Notes: generated from the sequence alone by a model not told the origin. A DNA stretch of 64,000 bases from Saitoella complicata NRRL Y-17804 (GCF_001661265.1 NW_017566995.1:124001-188000), one strand, 5' to 3'; positions 49,560 to 60,544 are shown, numbered from the stretch's first letter. Translations and numbers: made by a program.

Positions 49560-51926
49560 ATGCTTTCAACTGCTCCTACTCATCCGCCGCTGTATCATTC
49601 ATCGTCATATACCTCAATGCCTTCTTCGCAAGAACAGTCGCAGTCGCCCTACCTCACTCCGGGTTCGAAAACCCCTGCTCAAGATATTAATACGAACGGC
49701 AACGCAAACGGATCGCGTACATCGATAGGTGATTCGTATTTTGAGGTCAGAGGGAGTGTACCCGGCCCTACCGAGGAACTGAGAGATCGCTTTGGATCTT
49801 CGGTTGGGAGTGCTTCGGGCGCATACATGCCTACTCCCACCACCGTTCATCCTCAGTCTCAACAGCAGCAACAACAGTCGCCTTCATCGAGGACGCATAC
49901 ACCTCTAACCGACGTTGCCGCCCACATTCCCGCCCACCAATCCCCAAAGCAGGCGTATCTCGGTTCGCCCCATGGCTCACCTCATGGACGGTCTCCGCCT
50001 AGGGCTGTTAAGCCTATGATGCGTATCGGATCCTCCTCCTCTTCTGGTTCGAATGGATCTGGATCGACAATGGAGGCTCCGCCGACTTCGCGTGGTGCTC
50101 TTACGCCTGTTGACGAGACCCAACCTGTCGAGTTCCCGCCTCCGCCGAGGGCTTCCACGGAGCCATTCCATGTCGGTGCCACAAACAGGAGCTTGGGCGC
50201 GCACAGTCGCCCACCCCCTGTTGTGGTGCCTTCGACCACTGATCTCAAGGCCGCTGGTGGAGCCCAGGCGTCACCGGTGGAGCAGAAGAGGGGTTTGATG
50301 TCGAGGTTGTTCCACCGTAGTTCGAGTTTGACGCATTTACACAAGGCCAAGAAGGGCTCCCGTACGCCTTCTACCGGTAGTGTGACTGCGGTCGCGGGAA
50401 GCGCGAATGGTACAGGTGTTCATACTCCCCCGAGTGCGGAGGGTACGCCGCCGCATAGCCCGCATAATCACCACTACCATCTTCACCTCTCTGGCCATAG
50501 CAAAGAAGAGAAGGGGAAGAAAGAGAAGGAAATTCCGACGTCTGCGCCGAAGGCTGTGCCGAGTTCGCAGGCGCCGGTTTATGGACCTGGTGCGCCGTTT
50601 TCTACGTCTGCGCCTATTCGACAGGGAAGTTTCTTGAAGTTTGTTAATGGGACAAAGGACCCGAAGCCCGCTCCTGAAGTTGGAAAGTTGCCGCGCAGGA
50701 ATTCGCCCCCGGTTTCGGCTGCTGAGAAGAAGAAGTCGATGTTTGGATCTGGAAAGCAGCATCCCGGCAGCAAGGTCATCGCACCTCGTCGTTCGTTTTC
50801 GATGGATATCGGTACAACGCGCGAGGAGGAGCCGACGAAGACTGCGGAACTTGGTTCTGGCTCGAAGGTGATGAAGTTGCGTCGTGGCGCGACTGTTGAC
50901 TTTGGTGAGGAACCACTCGTCTGCGAGCCTTTTGAGAAGAAGTACAAGGATTACAACTCTGGGTTCATGAAGTCTTCTGTCATCGGGACTGGTGCGACGG
51001 CGTTCGTCAAGATCGTGTGTGGACGGGATAACGGACAACTGTACGCCATGAAATCCTTCCGACCCCCGAATAAGGGTGAGGATCATAAGGAGTACGTCTC
51101 GAAGCTCGCCTCTGAGTTCCATGTTGCGAAGGAGCTGCAGCATGTTAACGTCATCTCTACGCTTGAAATGGTCTTGGATCACGGAAAGACGTATTGTGAG
51201 GTCATGGAGTTTTGCTCCGGAGGTGACCTCTTCTCGATCATTCAGAAGGGCTTTATGGGCACCGCTGAGAAGAATTGTGTTTTTAAACAGTTGTTGAGGG
51301 CCGTTGCGTACTTGCATTCGCAGGGTGTTGCGCATCGCGATATCAAGCCTGAGAATTTGTTGCTTACGAGCGACGGTGTATTGAAGCTTTGTGACTTTGG
51401 AGTGAGCGATGTTGTCGGCGTCAAGGAGGATGTCGAATACCTCGCCCCCGAACGTCACTGTCGTGGGATGTGTGGGTCCGAACCATTCATCGCCCCCGAG
51501 GTCTTTAAGGACAAGTCTTCGTATGATGGGTTCAAGCTCGATGTTTGGTCTTGTGGTGTGGTTTACTACTGTCTCTTCCACGGTGGCCACCCCTTCCATC
51601 AGGCCGATCCGTCGGACGTGATGTATGCTCGCTACGTCAGCACCCTCAACAAAGCCAATCCGGCCGAGTTGGAGGACCCGCTTGGCAAATGCTTCAAGCC
51701 CTTCGATTGTATGCCTGGGTTGACGAAGATGTTGATGTATAAGATGATGTGTCCGGATCCGGAGAAGAGGTGTACCTCTGCTGAGGCGTTGTTGGACAAG
51801 TGGGTGAGGAATGTGGAGTGTTGTGTGCTTTTGCCTGAGGAGCGGGAGAAGTTGGGGAGGGTTGATGTTGCGAACTGTAAGGGGAACCTGAAGGTTGCCA
51901 AGATGCACAGGCATTTAGCCGACTAA
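49560..51926 (+). CDS. Hal4/Hal5-family serine/threonine kinase
   Basis: Fungal NPR1/HAL-type kinase; yeast relatives Hal4 and Hal5 stabilise K+ and nutrient transporters at the plasma membrane. Intronless, 788 residues. Residues 1-440 are disordered, Ser/Pro/Gln-rich with RKSxS-like sites and two KLRRGATVDFG/RSFSMDIG segments near the domain. The kinase domain spans about 465-760: VIGTGATAFVKIV (Gly loop), YAMKSFRPPN (Lys near 497), HRDIKPENLL (near 592), CDFGVSD (near 612), and CGSEPFIAPE, in which SEPFIAPE (instead of TPAYMAPE) is a Hal-family mark. The end KMHRHLAD is the usual family C terminus. Subfamily choice (Hal4 versus Hal5) is open. Confidence 0.93.
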   Translation: MLSTAPTHPPLYHSSSYTSMPSSQEQSQSPYLTPGSKTPAQDINTNGNANGSRTSIGDSYFEVRGSVPGPTEELRDRFGSSVGSASGAYMPTPTTVHPQSQQQQQQSPSSRTHTPLTDVAAHIPAHQSPKQAYLGSPHGSPHGRSPPRAVKPMMRIGSSSSSGSNGSGSTMEAPPTSRGALTPVDETQPVEFPPPPRASTEPFHVGATNRSLGAHSRPPPVVVPSTTDLKAAGGAQASPVEQKRGLMSRLFHRSSSLTHLHKAKKGSRTPSTGSVTAVAGSANGTGVHTPPSAEGTPPHSPHNHHYHLHLSGHSKEEKGKKEKEIPTSAPKAVPSSQAPVYGPGAPFSTSAPIRQGSFLKFVNGTKDPKPAPEVGKLPRRNSPPVSAAEKKKSMFGSGKQHPGSKVIAPRRSFSMDIGTTREEEPTKTAELGSGSKVMKLRRGATVDFGEEPLVCEPFEKKYKDYNSGFMKSSVIGTGATAFVKIVCGRDNGQLYAMKSFRPPNKGEDHKEYVSKLASEFHVAKELQHVNVISTLEMVLDHGKTYCEVMEFCSGGDLFSIIQKGFMGTAEKNCVFKQLLRAVAYLHSQGVAHRDIKPENLLLTSDGVLKLCDFGVSDVVGVKEDVEYLAPERHCRGMCGSEPFIAPEVFKDKSSYDGFKLDVWSCGVVYYCLFHGGHPFHQADPSDVMYARYVSTLNKANPAELEDPLGKCFKPFDCMPGLTKMLMYKMMCPDPEKRCTSAEALLDKWVRNVECCVLLPEEREKLGRVDVANCKGNLKVAKMHRHLAD

Positions 51927-52496
51927 AGGGTATCTGGGGCGGTGGCAGGTGGTAGTGTTACGATATGACTGATGTGTGAAGCTAGTCTTCTATTACCGTT
52001 TTGTTACTTTCTGCTTGTCTTTATTTTGCTTACGGGGCTTCGTTCTCTTTATTGTTGGTGGTGTACGGTTTCCCTCTTTGTCATATTATAGACGGGTGTC
52101 TGATGGTACTGTTTACTGTTTACTGGGCGCTGGTTCTGCTTCCGTATAGCTATCGCCAAAAATTGTTGACGAGCTGAATATATCCTTTGCAAAATGTGCG
52201 AGGGGAACTCATTTCATGTTAGCTTGTGATATTACCCATCCTAGGCTACACCAGCTGTGACTATACAGCCATCAATCACATAATACAAGTCCATCGTAAT
52301 GACTGTTGAGGTTGCTTCAGAGACAGCGTAGAGTACTTGACTCTCAAAACAGTAGTCGAAATACCGGTCCCCTTAATAAACCGTGAACAGATGACAAACG
52401 GCTCGGAATCATGACATGAATAAGGAACTGCGGGTCTCCTAATTGATGAGGCTGACGTACAAGCTGATAGTACGTTCAGGTCGAATGGTAGATCCG
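51927..52496. other. Intergenic, tail to tail
   Basis: 570 bases between the 3' ends of the kinase (+) and the SMG6-like gene (-). T-rich stretches at 52010-52080; nothing else. Confidence 0.55.
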
Positions 52497-55400
52497 TCAA
52501 GTTCCGTCAATCCTCTTCTTCCTGCTTCGCTTGGACGAAGTGGCGGACGCATCGCCCGACATAATCTTGGAGAGAGCAGCGCCAGTAATTGGCGTAACAC
52601 CCCTAGCCTTAGCAATGACGCGCATGTTCCTGTCTCCGGTGACCAGGACAGCTTTCTCCACTTCATCATTCGTAGGTCCCACCGCCAGCTGGGCACGCAC
52701 AGCATCGATGATACGGTCATCAAGTGTCTTACGTCGTTCTTCCGTGGTAGCGTAACCTTCATCAAGCTGCTCCGAGCGGAAGGACAAATTTGTCAAAGCA
52801 TTGCCTCTAGCAGTAAGGACTTTAAGCTGCCAGGCCGCCAGAGCTGCCTCGATTGTGTGGATCGCGTCCCGTGCGGCATCGCCCAACGGCGGTGGGTTGT
52901 TCTTCAGACCGTCAAGCTCGGTGATGACAACCAGCGGAACAATAATCGTCCAATTTCCGGTCTGTAGAGCAAGCTTGAACAGGTCCAAGTTCGAGACAAG
53001 TAAGTTTGTGTCAAAGATCAACTTAGTTTGCCCCGGCTTCACCACAACATCTTTATCTTGACCGATGGTGTTCGTAGTTGCCGCAGCACGATCGCGCACG
53101 GGCTTCCTCTGCTCAGAAAGCATCGCCTTGAGTTCGCGGCGACGCTGCTTAAGTTCCCTAAGCTCTTCGCTCTCGGCTTCCGCGTTGAGTTCTTCGTCGC
53201 TCTCCTGCCCGTCAGCATCGAAAAAATAGTCGTCGTCATCCGAGACATCTTCGGCAGACGTCGTACGATCTCGAAAAGATTCGAGAGTCGCGGCTTCGGC
53301 AAGAACTTGCTTTCTCAGAAGGAATGTCTCGGAGACAGAGAACTCACGCTTCTCGGGATGATACTGAAGAGCATCCACAACACGACAGAGCCTCAGGGCA
53401 AGCCATGCGATGCGCTCGGTTCTATATGCCTCAGCGTCGTCGTCGTCATCAAGGCAGCGTTCTTCGACATCATGCTCGTCTTCGAAGTCATTGAACCACT
53501 CGGAAGGAAACATTTTTCTCGACCAGTCCATGCCCCTCATCACCCAGTCTTCAGCAAGAGGCGTGCCTGCTCCCTGCGGGAACTCTGCGCCCACAACACC
53601 TTCATCCTCCACGGCCTGCATAGCGTCAGTCAAGAAGTAGGCGATAGCCTCCCATGGAAGTTTGTCTTCCAATGCAGATGCGACGGTGTGGTACGAAAGT
53701 ACGTGCGTAAAAAAGGTCAACATCACATGCACGTGGGGGTAAACATCGGAGGTTCCCGTAGTGAGCGCAAGGGTTAGAACAGAGACCAAAAGCTGGGTTG
53801 CTTTTTGGAACACAATTTCATTGACAGTTGTATTTTCGTCCTGCTCAGCAATTGCAAGCTTCTTGAACGCGCTGGATGGACTGCCTTGGTCGTTTCCGAA
53901 AGGCGCAAGATGCTCTTGGTTCTCATTATCCGCAGCAGTAAGGGTTGGAAGAACGACTTCGTCGCTACCGGGAAGATCATGTGCCACGGCTGATATTTCG
54001 ATCTCCGTTTCCCTCTCCTTCCGTCCTTCCTTGACCAACCGGCGCAGTACAGAATCGCGCTTGCCGTACTGGAACAAAGCAGCAATGTTCGCAATTGCCA
54101 TCTTGGTACCATCGGGTTGCCAAGTCTGGTGTTCATCGAGCAAAGCGACAAGATCGTCCACCGCAAGCTCGAAGTCGTCCAACTGAACGCTCCCGAACAG
54201 CATGCGGTGCAAATCACTGAACTTAGCTGACGCTGGTTGATCGTCCAAGCTATTGTCCATCTGCATTTGGACGTACTCCGGGTTGAAAAGGGCGAGCATA
54301 GACTCTCTCGAACTAGAGAAGGGATGTGCTACAATAAGACTTGGTGCTGTTAGCATTAGTGCGTGAAGGACATTAAGATATGCGCATTACCTTCTGGAAT
54401 AGTAGAACAATTGTTCCATACGGCTTCCCTCTCCAGGCGGAACCAAGACAGCCAGGTGATGATAGAGCCGCCCAACAGCTGGTTCCTTTTTGCTTGCTCT
54501 GTAATACCACATGCGTGCAACACCACGCCAAGTCTCGCGATCTTCCTCAACATTCTCTTCGATAGCCATTCTGTATCGGGCCAAATCACCGAGGCACTCC
54601 AACCACGTATTCCGGAAGATAGGAATAGTCTCCAGGAGTGTCGTCATGAGATCGTACGCAAAGTACAGGAAACTGAGCATGTGCTCAAGCAAGGCTGGTA
54701 AGCGGTGACGGAAGAGCTCTAGAAGGGACAAGATTGCATGACGCCAAAGCCTGCCAGGAATAGCATGCTTACTCGCCAACCTTCTGATCGAAACACCAGC
54801 AGCCGGATGTTGGCTAGTAGATAGGAAAGCGTAGTATACGTGAGCTAAACTTGTGTGAGCCGCAGCCAACGCCTGCCATTTAGCGTGATCCACCTGGGCA
54901 GTTTCTTCGTCGCCCTCGAAGTCCTCTCGAAGTCGCTTGGCATCTTCAGCTATAACATGACCTTCAAGCTTACTGAGCTCATCATGAACTTCGCGGATGG
55001 TGGTGACCATCTGATCGTGAGTAAAGGTATATGACTGAGCTCGTTTGACCACGGACTCATCGCCGTTGTGCAGATTTTGGTCAACGTCATCCGATTTTCG
55101 AAGCGTACCATCGGATTTCTTCAACAGAAATATTTTCCCGCCCTCTCGGTTTGTATCGCTGTTCGCTACCATATGCTGAAGAAGTCCAGAGGACGTAGAA
55201 TTGGTTCCAGGGCGGGTCGTTTCCGGATCCCACAATCTTGAGTCCTTCCTTTCCACTTTCTTCCTCTCAGACCGGGAGCGTTCTTTGCCACTCCCCTCCC
55301 TGCTCTTGTCTCCTCTCTTACGGCTACTTCCTTTCCTCCCTAATTTGTCCTCTTGCGTAGCTGGTTGCTCCACAGCGTGTGCACGCTTCATCATGGGGAC

Positions 55401-55907
55401 CGCGTCAGTACTGGGATTGAACAGCTTCCCGATAGGTTTGGTAGCAGGAGTTGGTCGTTTGGTGTCCAGTGTAGCGAGCGCACCTGGGTCTTGCGCGGAG
55501 TTCACGTCGTTCAACAGGATCGGAAGCGACCGGTCAAAATCAGGGTCGACCGGCGCAAGCTGCCGTTGCCTTGATGGAATATGACGATCTTGGTTGCGGG
55601 GCTTCGTGGACAAGTGGGCACGAAAACCGGGCGGCGCGAACGGAAGGGCCACCGCACCACGGTTTCGTGCGCTGCGCATTGCAGAAGGACCCTGATGTAC
55701 CGGCCGTCCTGTATCTTCCTTCTGATTCCCGGTCATCTGTGCTGTGCCTGTCCCCGTGGGCTCTGCCGAGACCTTCAAGTCCTGCTGTGCCGTCGCTCCA
55801 GAACTTCCACCAGTGCTTGGCCGGGGTGGATCGGCGAGTTGTTTGCGCTCATTGGAACGTCGATGAGTAGCCCGCTGAGCTTTCACTATTGCATTAGATA
55901 TTTCCAT
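52497..55907 (-). CDS. SMG6/EST1-like protein with C-terminal PIN nuclease domain
   Basis: Exons 55907-54391 and 54339-52497 (1119 residues). The N-terminal 330 residues are disordered and basic (SRKRGDKSREGSGKERSRSE). The Est1/SMG-type TPR-like domain follows (about 340-620), with WQALAAAHTSLAHVYYAFLS, ASKHAIPGRLWRHAILSLLE, GRLYHHLAVLVPPGE and FYYSRSLIVAHPFSSSRESM, the last rebuilt by the intron. An acidic linker leads to the PIN domain (about 950-1095): LIFDTNLLVSNLDLF, VVITELDGLK, DDRIIDAVRAQL, LVTGDRNMRVIAKARG, holding the acidic metal-binding residues, so it looks active. In animals SMG6 cuts mRNA in nonsense-mediated decay; fungal relatives (yeast Esl1/Esl2) are less understood. Diverges from the PPR gene. 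Confidence 0.88.
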
Positions 55908-56358
55908 CGGCGCGAGGTAGCCGTGCCAGCCTCGTTAGGGCTTATGATATGTCAACTGGGACCGATTGCGACGATGAGGAACGATAATCATGCGGCACAC
56001 GAGCGACGAGCGTGACAAAACTTGTAAGAGCGAGTCTCCGTAACGTTCTGAACCTTGATCCTTGAAGAACGGGTTCCAGATCTGGTGGATCCCTGTCGGC
56101 CTCCTCGATAGTTTTGCTCGGAATTGTACGGCGTTTGGGTACTCCTAGGCCTGGCCCTGACCCCTGAATGGTTCCGCACTGAGTACTTTGAATCTCGGGC
56201 AAAAATCCAACACCCAGAGAATCAACAGCACCGGCGACCAACGTCTAGAGCCTGGCAACCGATACAATACCCTTTCGCTCTATCATTTATCACGGCATCC
56301 GCGGTATGAGTCAGTAGTGTTCTTCTTTCACTCTAAGCGAGGCGACCGCGATGTGCAG
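55908..56358. promoter_or_regulatory. Divergent promoter, SMG6-like / PPR protein
   Basis: 450 bases between two start codons. The PPR frame is open back to 56188 but without ATG. No known site stands out. Confidence 0.4.
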
Positions 56359-58800
56359 ATGTCACTGATTTCGCTGTTTACTATTGGGAAAATGTTCATC
56401 CCGGCACAACAAATACGATACTACGTCAATCCTGTTCGTCTAGGAGAACACGGACCAAGCTTTGTGAAGGCACGGGCGCCTCCAGAGCGGCCAAAGGAGG
56501 CCACGGCTGACACGAAAGATGGCACCGACAATATCCCACCCTGGGCGCTACCCTTCGCCTCTTCTCGGATTGATGATGTAGTTTGTGCGTCAAATGCTAC
56601 CTGGAGCTACGATATACCTCCATCTACGGCACAGAACGATGTACAGAAAGGAATCGAAGAAGACGAACCCCTCTCGGCCTGGTTACCACCCGTCCCATCT
56701 TCTCATAGAGACGACGCGGTATGCGTGTCGAATGCTACGTTGAGTGACGATATCTCATCGTCTGCCACATCTGAAGTATGGCCGACATCTCGACCAGAGC
56801 TAGGTCCTGTATCCAGAGTTGCGACTTTGTGGCAGAATCTGGCTAAAAGAAGGGATGGCTCCCGCGATTATGATCACGAGAACATCGACCATTTGTGGCA
56901 TGTACGCGACATTGCTGAAGATAGTGAAGCGTCAAATCGTTATACGACTGAAATGATAGTCAGCAAAATAGGCTCCTTGTACAGGAGGGGCCAGGTCTCG
57001 ATGATTCCGGCGCTTTTTGAGGAGTATTTGCAGGAATGGAAGGGAGTGCCTGACACTCACGTGGTAATGAAAGTTATCAATTCACGTATGCGGCTTGGAG
57101 ACACACACTCGCTTGGAGAATTCGTGTTGCGTTTGGTGGACAGAGGTTTCATCCCGGGTACTGGGGTTTATAATTTGCTCTTGAAGACGCTGATTAAGAA
57201 CCACAATATGCTTGCTGCGTTGGAGTTCCTGAGGGTGGTTATGATTCCGATGGGTTACGAGGATGAGCGGACCTATCAATTGCTCATGAGAGGCTACTTG
57301 CAGCTTCCAATAGGTGCAAAAGCTTCTAGGAAAGTTCAGGATGTGTTCAACTCTATGCAGAGGGCAGGAATTGGTATCATTCCAAGCGTTACTACATACA
57401 ATATCTTGTGTGCAGCGTACTTTCGTGATGGGGATGAAGAAAATGCAAGAAAGGTGCTGCGCGATATGACCTCAAGAGGCATTCAACCTAACGTCCGCAC
57501 GTATGCCATTTTGATCCAGGCCGAAGCGACCCTGGGTCGCTGGGAGGAGGCGAAGAAAACATTTCGCACGCTTGATGCCATGGGAATTTCTGGGAGTATG
57601 CATGTTGAAACCTACAATTCCTTACTGAAAGCACCGCGGCAACTTTTGCAGGATGCGGAGTTCACCGAAATCTACGAAGATATGAAAAAGCGCGGAGTTG
57701 AACCCAATATGAACACAATGATCATACGTCTCAAGCGGTTGCTTTGCCTCCGTGATATGGACGGCGTGGAGGCTTTGTTCAAGGAAATGACCGACATGAA
57801 CCTGCAGTCTGCCCAAAATCAGCGGTCTCTTTCTGAGATGTTCACTCGGTTATTGCTTCATGTCTCGAAACCCGGGACGGAGACTGCCTTCGTCGAAACA
57901 TTACAGCTTTACGAGGGGATTGGCGAGGAGAGTAGGCATCTTATCGACCATGTGGGGCAGAACATTGTGCTTGATTGTATACGACGTCTGCGAGGAGATA
58001 GGAGAAGAAGGCCTTTCGACGTCCCTCAACGATGGGCAACAACAATGTTGCGCCTCGACTACAGTTTGCAGTTCCGATCACTGTTCTTGCATGGCTCATA
58101 TTACCAAGTTCTCAAACTGTATGAAGAGCTTCTCAGTTGGAATGTCCCTTTAACAATGGGGGTGGTTCAGATCTTGGTTCAGGGATTTCTGAGAATGGGG
58201 CGTGAAGATATTGCTCTGGACATTGTCAAGAAAAACCAACCGGCGACTCATTTGGATTCTGTTGTTCTTCGATGCATCATGATATCGGAGTTCGTGAACG
58301 GGAAAACGTACCCTTCCGAGGAGGACCAAACGCTCTTCGTCCGGAACCTTGACAAAATCCTTGCTGACACGAATCTTGTTACGTATACCGCGGTTGCCAG
58401 CACTCTGCTGAAGATGGGCCAAGCGAAAATGGCTCTTGACGTATTGCATCGCCATCGGAAGGAATATCCCGATGAGAAGTGGGACCTTGCGGCATATGCG
58501 GTTCTTAGCAAAGCATACCGAGCTATGTATGACTTTGAGGGTATGTTAGGGGTTGCTGCAGCAGTGCTGAATACTGATATCAAACCGAACGGTCAATTTA
58601 TCCGTAATCTCAAAGGCGACCTTTCCAAGGCTACGGGAACCATGGATATTGCAACGTTAGAGAGTACCCTTGCTAAGGTTCGGGCAGCACTTGATGAACG
58701 CCGGAACCAGTTGGATGACACGTTAACGCAACGCATGGACGCGGACTTGAAGAAGTTAGCGGTGGGCAGACGCGGGTCCGCCCCTAAAATACCTTCCTGA
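56359..58800 (+). CDS. Pentatricopeptide-repeat protein, probably mitochondrial
   Basis: Single exon, 813 residues from ATG 56359, or 802 from ATG 56392. PPR proteins bind organelle RNA, and in fungi nearly all act in mitochondria in RNA maturation, stability or translation. Repeats of about 35 residues run from about 240 to 500: for example GVYNLLLKTLIKNHNMLAAL, TYNILCAAYFRDGDEENARK followed by MTSRGIQPNVRTYAILIQAE, and METYNSLLKAPRQLL-like units, with GxxPNxxTY endings. A weaker array follows up to about 790 (YTAVASTLLKMGQAKMALDV). The N terminus (MFIPAQQIRYYVNPVRLGEH) could be a targeting peptide. RNA target unknown. A C-terminal helical charged tail follows. Confidence 0.88.
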   Translation: MSLISLFTIGKMFIPAQQIRYYVNPVRLGEHGPSFVKARAPPERPKEATADTKDGTDNIPPWALPFASSRIDDVVCASNATWSYDIPPSTAQNDVQKGIEEDEPLSAWLPPVPSSHRDDAVCVSNATLSDDISSSATSEVWPTSRPELGPVSRVATLWQNLAKRRDGSRDYDHENIDHLWHVRDIAEDSEASNRYTTEMIVSKIGSLYRRGQVSMIPALFEEYLQEWKGVPDTHVVMKVINSRMRLGDTHSLGEFVLRLVDRGFIPGTGVYNLLLKTLIKNHNMLAALEFLRVVMIPMGYEDERTYQLLMRGYLQLPIGAKASRKVQDVFNSMQRAGIGIIPSVTTYNILCAAYFRDGDEENARKVLRDMTSRGIQPNVRTYAILIQAEATLGRWEEAKKTFRTLDAMGISGSMHVETYNSLLKAPRQLLQDAEFTEIYEDMKKRGVEPNMNTMIIRLKRLLCLRDMDGVEALFKEMTDMNLQSAQNQRSLSEMFTRLLLHVSKPGTETAFVETLQLYEGIGEESRHLIDHVGQNIVLDCIRRLRGDRRRRPFDVPQRWATTMLRLDYSLQFRSLFLHGSYYQVLKLYEELLSWNVPLTMGVVQILVQGFLRMGREDIALDIVKKNQPATHLDSVVLRCIMISEFVNGKTYPSEEDQTLFVRNLDKILADTNLVTYTAVASTLLKMGQAKMALDVLHRHRKEYPDEKWDLAAYAVLSKAYRAMYDFEGMLGVAAAVLNTDIKPNGQFIRNLKGDLSKATGTMDIATLESTLAKVRAALDERRNQLDDTLTQRMDADLKKLAVGRRGSAPKIPS

Positions 58801-59148
58801 AGGATTAATATCCGGCAAACACTTGACGCACGCAGGAAGAAACTGGGGGTTTTGGGACCCAGGTTTTGCTACCCAGGTCCTCTGAACCAAGGATAGCGTC
58901 AGCATTCAAAAGTACGGCGCGGGGGTCCGCCTGCATCAGCGGAGACATTGAGATGGTAGATGTGTGCAAACGGGTTTATTACGTTTTGAGGTTGGGATCA
59001 TGTGGCGTTTTCGGGTTTCTCATTACCATTGCAATTGCCATTGCAATTGTACCTAAGTCTTCTTCAGTTTCAGGCATATTTTTTGGTAACTGTAAGACAT
59101 AACATGACAGCTTGCATAAGATATATGTGGTATATTCTGGACCGACGT
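58801..59148. other. Intergenic, tail to tail, with doubled TTGCAATTG
   Basis: 348 bases between the 3' ends of the PPR gene (+) and the 2-hydroxyacid dehydrogenase (-). It holds two TTGCAATTG words 12 bases apart. Confidence 0.55.
59029..59049. promoter_or_regulatory. Two TTGCAATTG copies with 12-base period
   Basis: TTGCAATTG at 59029-59037 and 59041-59049, in direct order, separated by CCA. They sit at the convergent end of two genes rather than in a promoter. Confidence 0.4.
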
Positions 59149-60251
59149 CTAATAACCCTTCTCCCTGGAAAACAGGTTAACCACTTCCTTCCCATCCTTC
59201 AAGCGACGGAGATTCTCAACCGTGATGTCAACAACTCTCTCGTCGTACGCGTTACTTGCACCACTCACATGCGGTGTCAGAATCACATTGTCCAATTTGT
59301 AGAGCTCGCTGTCCGACGGAAGTGGTTCAGGCTGAGTTACGTCTAAGGCCGCACCACCAATCGTCTTCTCTTTCAATGCGTTGATGAGTGCATCTTGATC
59401 CACGACATCACCACGTGCGACGTTAACAAGGAGCGCGTCTGACTTCATCGCCTCGAGCTCCTTGGTGGATATCATGTGTTTTGTCTTTTCCGTTAGGGGA
59501 ACAGCGAGGACAACAATATCGCATTCGCTGAGGAATTCATTCAACTGATCCGCTGAGTACCACTTTTCGGGGATATCGCCTTCAGGGTCGCCAGTCCCCG
59601 GCGGGACGTAACCCGTGTCAGCACTTTTCTTGCCTGAGCCTGTAAGTGCCAATACCCGAACTCCAAACGCCGCCGCCAACCTCGCAGTATTCCGACCAAT
59701 GGATCCATACCCCGCGATCCCCATCGTCCTCTTGTATACCTCCCTCGTCGTCCGGAGCATCGTCATCCTCTCCGGTGGTTCGGGCCACCGCGATTCGTTT
59801 TTGAGAGCGATGGAGTGAGGGAAGAGGTGGTAGTGTGCCAGGGTTGTCATGAGGACCCATTCACCGATTTGGGGACCGTGGACGCCGGAGGCGGTGGTGA
59901 TCTTGATGGTGGTGCCGGTACAGATGGGGCGATGGGCAATTTGGTTTGCGCCGGCGGAGTAGAGTTGGACTATATCACCAGATCAGTATGGGACAGAGCG
60001 GGAAGAGAGGGGGGCGGAAGGGACGGACTCCATTTGAGATTTGGGGCTTGAGAGGGTTCTGGGAAGGTGAAGAGTGTTAGAAGGACAGTTGTCTCCTTCC
60101 AGACTTCCGCGGGGATTTCCTTGGAGTGCTGGCCTGGAGCAGCGTCGGGATAGGAATGGACGGTCAAGTCTGGATAGGCATGGCGGAGACGGTCGATGAG
60201 GTCGTCTGAGAAGGGACGAGTGATGAGGAGAACTTCTTGTGAGGCCGTCAT
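59149..60251 (-). CDS. D-isomer-specific 2-hydroxyacid dehydrogenase
   Basis: NAD(P)H-dependent reductase of 2-oxo acids such as glyoxylate or hydroxypyruvate. Exons 60251-60029 and 59969-59149 (347 residues). The intron join gives PNLKWIQLYSAGANQIA, the conserved end of the substrate domain; it needs donor GTCCGT, an unusual form. Nucleotide motif GIAGYGSIGRNTARL (about 155-169), catalytic Arg in VNVARGDVVDQDAL, Glu in VTQPEPLPSDS and His in LTPHVSGAS complete the site. The cofactor loop residues after the Rossmann motif (LTGSGKKS) lack the usual Asp, which may point to NADPH. Exact substrate not decidable from sequence. Confidence 0.92.
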
Positions 60252-60467
60252 TGTATGGATACTGATCAAGGTCGATGGGATCCGTTGCTTTGCGGGGAGA
60301 GAGCCTGTAACCGCAGCATCCGAGATCAACGACGTCAACGTCAACCAGCCGCCGAGCAAGCGGTAGAAATAGCCGACATGGTTGACCTGATGATGCCGTG
60401 CCGAGCTGCCAGTACATAATTGAACTCTCCAAGCCATCGACCTTCCCTTCACCCAACGGTAGGACCT

Positions 60468-60473
60468 CACGTG
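60468..60473. promoter_or_regulatory. CACGTG E-box
   Basis: CACGTG (in CTCACGTGACC) about 75 bases before the CWC24 ATG. Confidence 0.45.
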
Positions 60474-60511
60474 ACCCGTATACGTCCTTCGCCCCGCGGG
60501 GGTGAACCCAT

Positions 60512-60520
60512 CAATTGCAA
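60512..60520. promoter_or_regulatory. TTGCAATTG motif copy
   Basis: CAATTGCAA, the complement of the word, about 25 bases before the CWC24 ATG, so likely within its 5' leader. Confidence 0.35.
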
Positions 60521-60544
60521 CCTCCTTCGCTGTAGCAGTTCACA

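Larger units (their letters stand above)
60252..60544. promoter_or_regulatory. Divergent promoter, 2-hydroxyacid dehydrogenase / CWC24
   Basis: 293 bases between start codons. CACGTG at 60468-60473 and a TTGCAATTG-type word at 60512-60520, both on the CWC24 side. Confidence 0.5.

Noticed and set aside
50337-51914. 525-codon frame antisense to the Hal-type kinase
   Set aside because: Arg/Leu/His-rich mirror of a GC-biased coding strand; the kinase on the + strand has every catalytic motif.
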